15,138 nucleotides of DNA, taken from contig JBBTVP010000002.1 in the NCBI GenBank assembly GCA_038063175.1, forward strand, positions 1-15,138, in the 5' to 3' direction. Shown one piece after another: positions 13,841 through 15,138 of this stretch. Each line of letters begins with the position of its first letter. The first letter of the stretch is position 1. The translations under genes were made by a program, and so were the position numbers. Source of the DNA: JBBTVP01 sp038063175. Its GTDB lineage: Bacteria > Patescibacteriota > Minisyncoccia > UBA6257 > 1-14-0-10-40-38. The notes under the pieces were generated by a model. The model did no database searches. It saw only the letters and a list, made by a program, of their open reading frames with translations, and was not told the DNA's origin.

Positions 13841-14077
13841 TTATTCGTACTCCGGTCTCCGTTCGATGTCGGTTAAAAGGCGGTCGAGTTCCTGGTACGC
13901 GCGCTTGAGGTAGGTGTGAAGCCCGCGGAGATTTTCATATGCGTCTTGTCGGTCATCTACGCGGTCGTTCCTATAGTAACCGATCGCTTCGCGGTCGAGC
14001 ATCCGTTGGATTTCTTGCACGCGCTCGAGTACCTCTCTCTGAAACCGATCAGCTTCCTCGAGATTTTGGTTTGCCAT
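13841..14077 (-). CDS. Small charged helical protein, unknown
   Basis: 78 aa from the ATG at 14077 (an in-frame ATG at 14095 adds six residues but lies within the promoter). It is almost entirely helix-forming and highly charged, with heptad-like hydrophobic spacing (LEEADRFQREVLERVQEI near the start; LHTYLKRAYQELDRLLTDIE near the end) separated by a polar Tyr/Arg/Asp-rich stretch: a likely helical hairpin or coiled coil. No Cys, no membrane helix, no known family. An extended -10 (TG-C-TACTAT on the minus strand) ends 6 nt before 14077, implying a leaderless mRNA. It is divergent from the thrombospondin-repeat gene. Confidence 0.6.
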   Translation of the reverse strand: MANQNLEEADRFQREVLERVQEIQRMLDREAIGYYRNDRVDDRQDAYENLRGLHTYLKRAYQELDRLLTDIERRPEYE

Positions 14078-14083
14078 AGGGAA

Positions 14084-14120
14084 ATAGTAGCACACGTGTG
14101 GACAGAAATTGTGCTATAAT
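14084..14120. promoter_or_regulatory. Divergent extended -10 promoters around a palindrome
   Basis: Leftward: TACTAT with TG upstream (plus-strand 14084-14092), ending 6 nt before the ATG at 14077. Rightward: TGCTATAAT (14112-14120), 18 nt before the ATG at 14139. Between them lies the perfect palindrome CACACGTGTG (14091-14100), a possible shared operator. No good -35 is visible in either direction. Confidence 0.5.
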
Positions 14121-14138
14121 TTCTTTCAAAGCCACACC

Positions 14139-15138
14139 ATGCGGCCGTCTAATATTTTTCTCATCGCGCTTGCACTCATCGTGGTTGCCGGTCTTGGCAT
14201 CTATCTTTTGAACCAGCCGGGAGGCATGACGCCCCCACCTGGTCCACCACCTTCGTGCACTTCGTCCTGGGACTGTTCGGAATGGTCTGACTGCTTGAAT
14301 GGCAAGGAGTTTAGGACTTGTACTGATGAAAACAGCTGCGGCTCTGATCTTGGTAAACCAGAAATTTCCCGCTCGTGCGAACAAATTTCCTGCGGCAATC
14401 TTGCCTGCGAGCTTGGGGAAACATGTTCCTCGTGTCCGTCTGACTGTGGCACGTGCAAACCCACGTGCAGCGAATCGTGGACGTGCAGCGCGTGGAGTAC
14501 CTGTCAGGGTGGATCTCAAACAAGAACCTGTACTGACAAAAATAAATGCGGCACCGCGGCGAATAGACCCTCTCAATTTCAAAGTTGCAGCGTAGGGTGC
14601 GCCGAGAACTGGTTTTGCGGCAACTGGAGTCAGTGCTCTCTCGGATCCCAATCTCGTAACTGCACCGATTTGTCCTCGTGCGGTACCACGTTGAACAGGC
14701 CTTCTACTTCCCAGTCTTGCGTCGGTACCTGCACTGAAAATTGGACGTGCACTGCCTGGAGCACCTGTACGAACAATACCCAATCACGCACCTGCACTGA
14801 CGTGAATGCCTGTGGTTCGCTACTGAACAAGCCACCCGAATCGCAGTCATGCACCCAGCCGGATTTTGGTCCCACGGTAACGCTTCTCACCCCTGATGCC
14901 GTAGCAGGAGAACTGGGGATAAACCAAGGCATGTTCACCATTACCCGAACCGGAGCTACTACTTCACCTCTTGCGGTTGTCGTCGCAATTTCGGGAAGCG
15001 CAGCGAACGGCACGGACTATGTGGCAATTCCAACCACTCGTACTATTCACACAGGTTCTTCTTCTTTGAAGGTAAAGTTGATCACAATCGCGGCCGACGT
15101 AGTCGCTCCTTCGGAAACCGTGATACTCACTCTATCTC
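14139..15138 (+). CDS. Surface protein with TSP1-like repeats and Calx-beta
   Basis: 333 residues readable; it runs off the window end, so the C-terminus is unknown. Seen: a membrane or signal helix (6-24), a Pro-rich linker (30-39), then four ~38-residue repeats (43-80, 113-150, 157-194, 201-238). Each is built as W-x-C-x-x-W-x-x-C, then RTCTD, CG, P and a final Cys, the pattern of thrombospondin type-1-like modules with Trp pairs and three disulfides. A different Cys module (CGNLACELGETC...CPSDCGTC, 85-106) sits between repeats 1 and 2. From about 247 a Calx-beta-like domain begins (FTITRTG, then GTDYVAIP and ETVILTLS). Likely role: extracellular adhesion or attachment to another cell. Oxidising conditions outside the cell are implied by over 30 cysteines. 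Its own promoter lies at 14112-14120. Confidence 0.8.
   Translation, partial: MRPSNIFLIALALIVVAGLGIYLLNQPGGMTPPPGPPPSCTSSWDCSEWSDCLNGKEFRTCTDENSCGSDLGKPEISRSCEQISCGNLACELGETCSSCPSDCGTCKPTCSESWTCSAWSTCQGGSQTRTCTDKNKCGTAANRPSQFQSCSVGCAENWFCGNWSQCSLGSQSRNCTDLSSCGTTLNRPSTSQSCVGTCTENWTCTAWSTCTNNTQSRTCTDVNACGSLLNKPPESQSCTQPDFGPTVTLLTPDAVAGELGINQGMFTITRTGATTSPLAVVVAISGSAANGTDYVAIPTTRTIHTGSSSLKVKLITIAADVVAPSETVILTLS
14265..14852 (+). repeat. Four in-frame ~114-bp coding repeats
   Basis: Units at about 14265-14378, 14475-14588, 14607-14720 and 14739-14852, each coding one 38-residue TSP1-like module. Units 2-4 are regularly spaced (132 bp period), whereas unit 1 is separated by the inserted CGN..CE module. 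DNA similarity is lower than protein similarity, suggesting old duplication. Confidence 0.75.

Noticed and set aside
13781..13912. A 43-codon plus-strand frame starting at ATG 13781
   Set aside because: It begins in the SemiSWEET-like promoter, overlaps the antisense 78-aa gene, and shows no protein features.
14049..14783. A long open frame on the minus strand (244 codons) opposite the repeat protein
   Set aside because: It is antisense to a gene with clear TSP1-like repeats, is low-complexity in Ala/Arg/Thr, and crosses the divergent promoter region.
14265..14852. Regularly spaced repeats considered as a CRISPR array
   Set aside because: Units are about 114 bp, in frame, diverged at DNA level and encode conserved Cys/Trp modules.

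Overview
The window looks like a scaffold from an uncultured Patescibacteria/CPR bacterium, most likely Parcubacteria-like. This rests on the gene types: compact operons, many small membrane proteins of unknown family, a cyanophycin-synthetase-like ATP-grasp protein beside a Mur ligase, and tRNAs without an encoded CCA end. No rRNA or phylogenetic marker confirms it. The standard code fits all genes. Two contigs are joined by exactly 100 N (9309-9408), so linkage across that gap is not proven.

Left part (1-8361): a copper and thiol-redox envelope block. A leftward promoter followed by a terminator-like hairpin may make a ~60-nt RNA (1-101). A CsoR-type copper repressor with its own operator leads a run of tightly spaced genes: CopA Cu(I) P-type ATPase, an HMA-DsbD/SafE-like membrane fusion, a membrane-anchored cupredoxin-like protein, and a small membrane protein, closed by a terminator at 4801-4821. 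A second run follows: DUF1573 protein, CcdA-type thiol-disulfide transporter, two unknown proteins (one with a dense Cys/His/Met motif), a SHOCT protein, a two-helix membrane protein, and a truncated FAD/NAD oxidoreductase. The likely common theme is exporting copper and moving reducing power across the membrane to extracytoplasmic metal/thiol proteins.

Middle (8362-13157): a sugar-nucleotide epimerase cut by the gap; tRNA-Ala(UGC) starting on the first base after the gap; an arginase-family gene interrupted by one in-frame TAA; a convergent ATP-grasp gene resembling the ATP-grasp part of cyanophycin synthetase; and, divergent from it, murC for peptidoglycan synthesis.

Right part (13158-15138): the most unusual locus is at 13188-13389. 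An intact tRNA-Ser(UGA) lies inside the D-arm of a second, degraded tRNA-Ser(UGA), which also carries two short palindromes in its D- and T-loops. Beyond a terminator come two leftward genes (a SemiSWEET/PQ-loop-like protein and a small helical protein). Last, divergently, comes the start of a surface protein with four thrombospondin-1-like repeats and a Calx-beta-like domain; it runs off the window end.

Several genes have a -10-like box 6-9 nt before the start codon and no Shine-Dalgarno, suggesting leaderless mRNAs. One gene has a textbook Shine-Dalgarno, so both initiation modes seem to be used.
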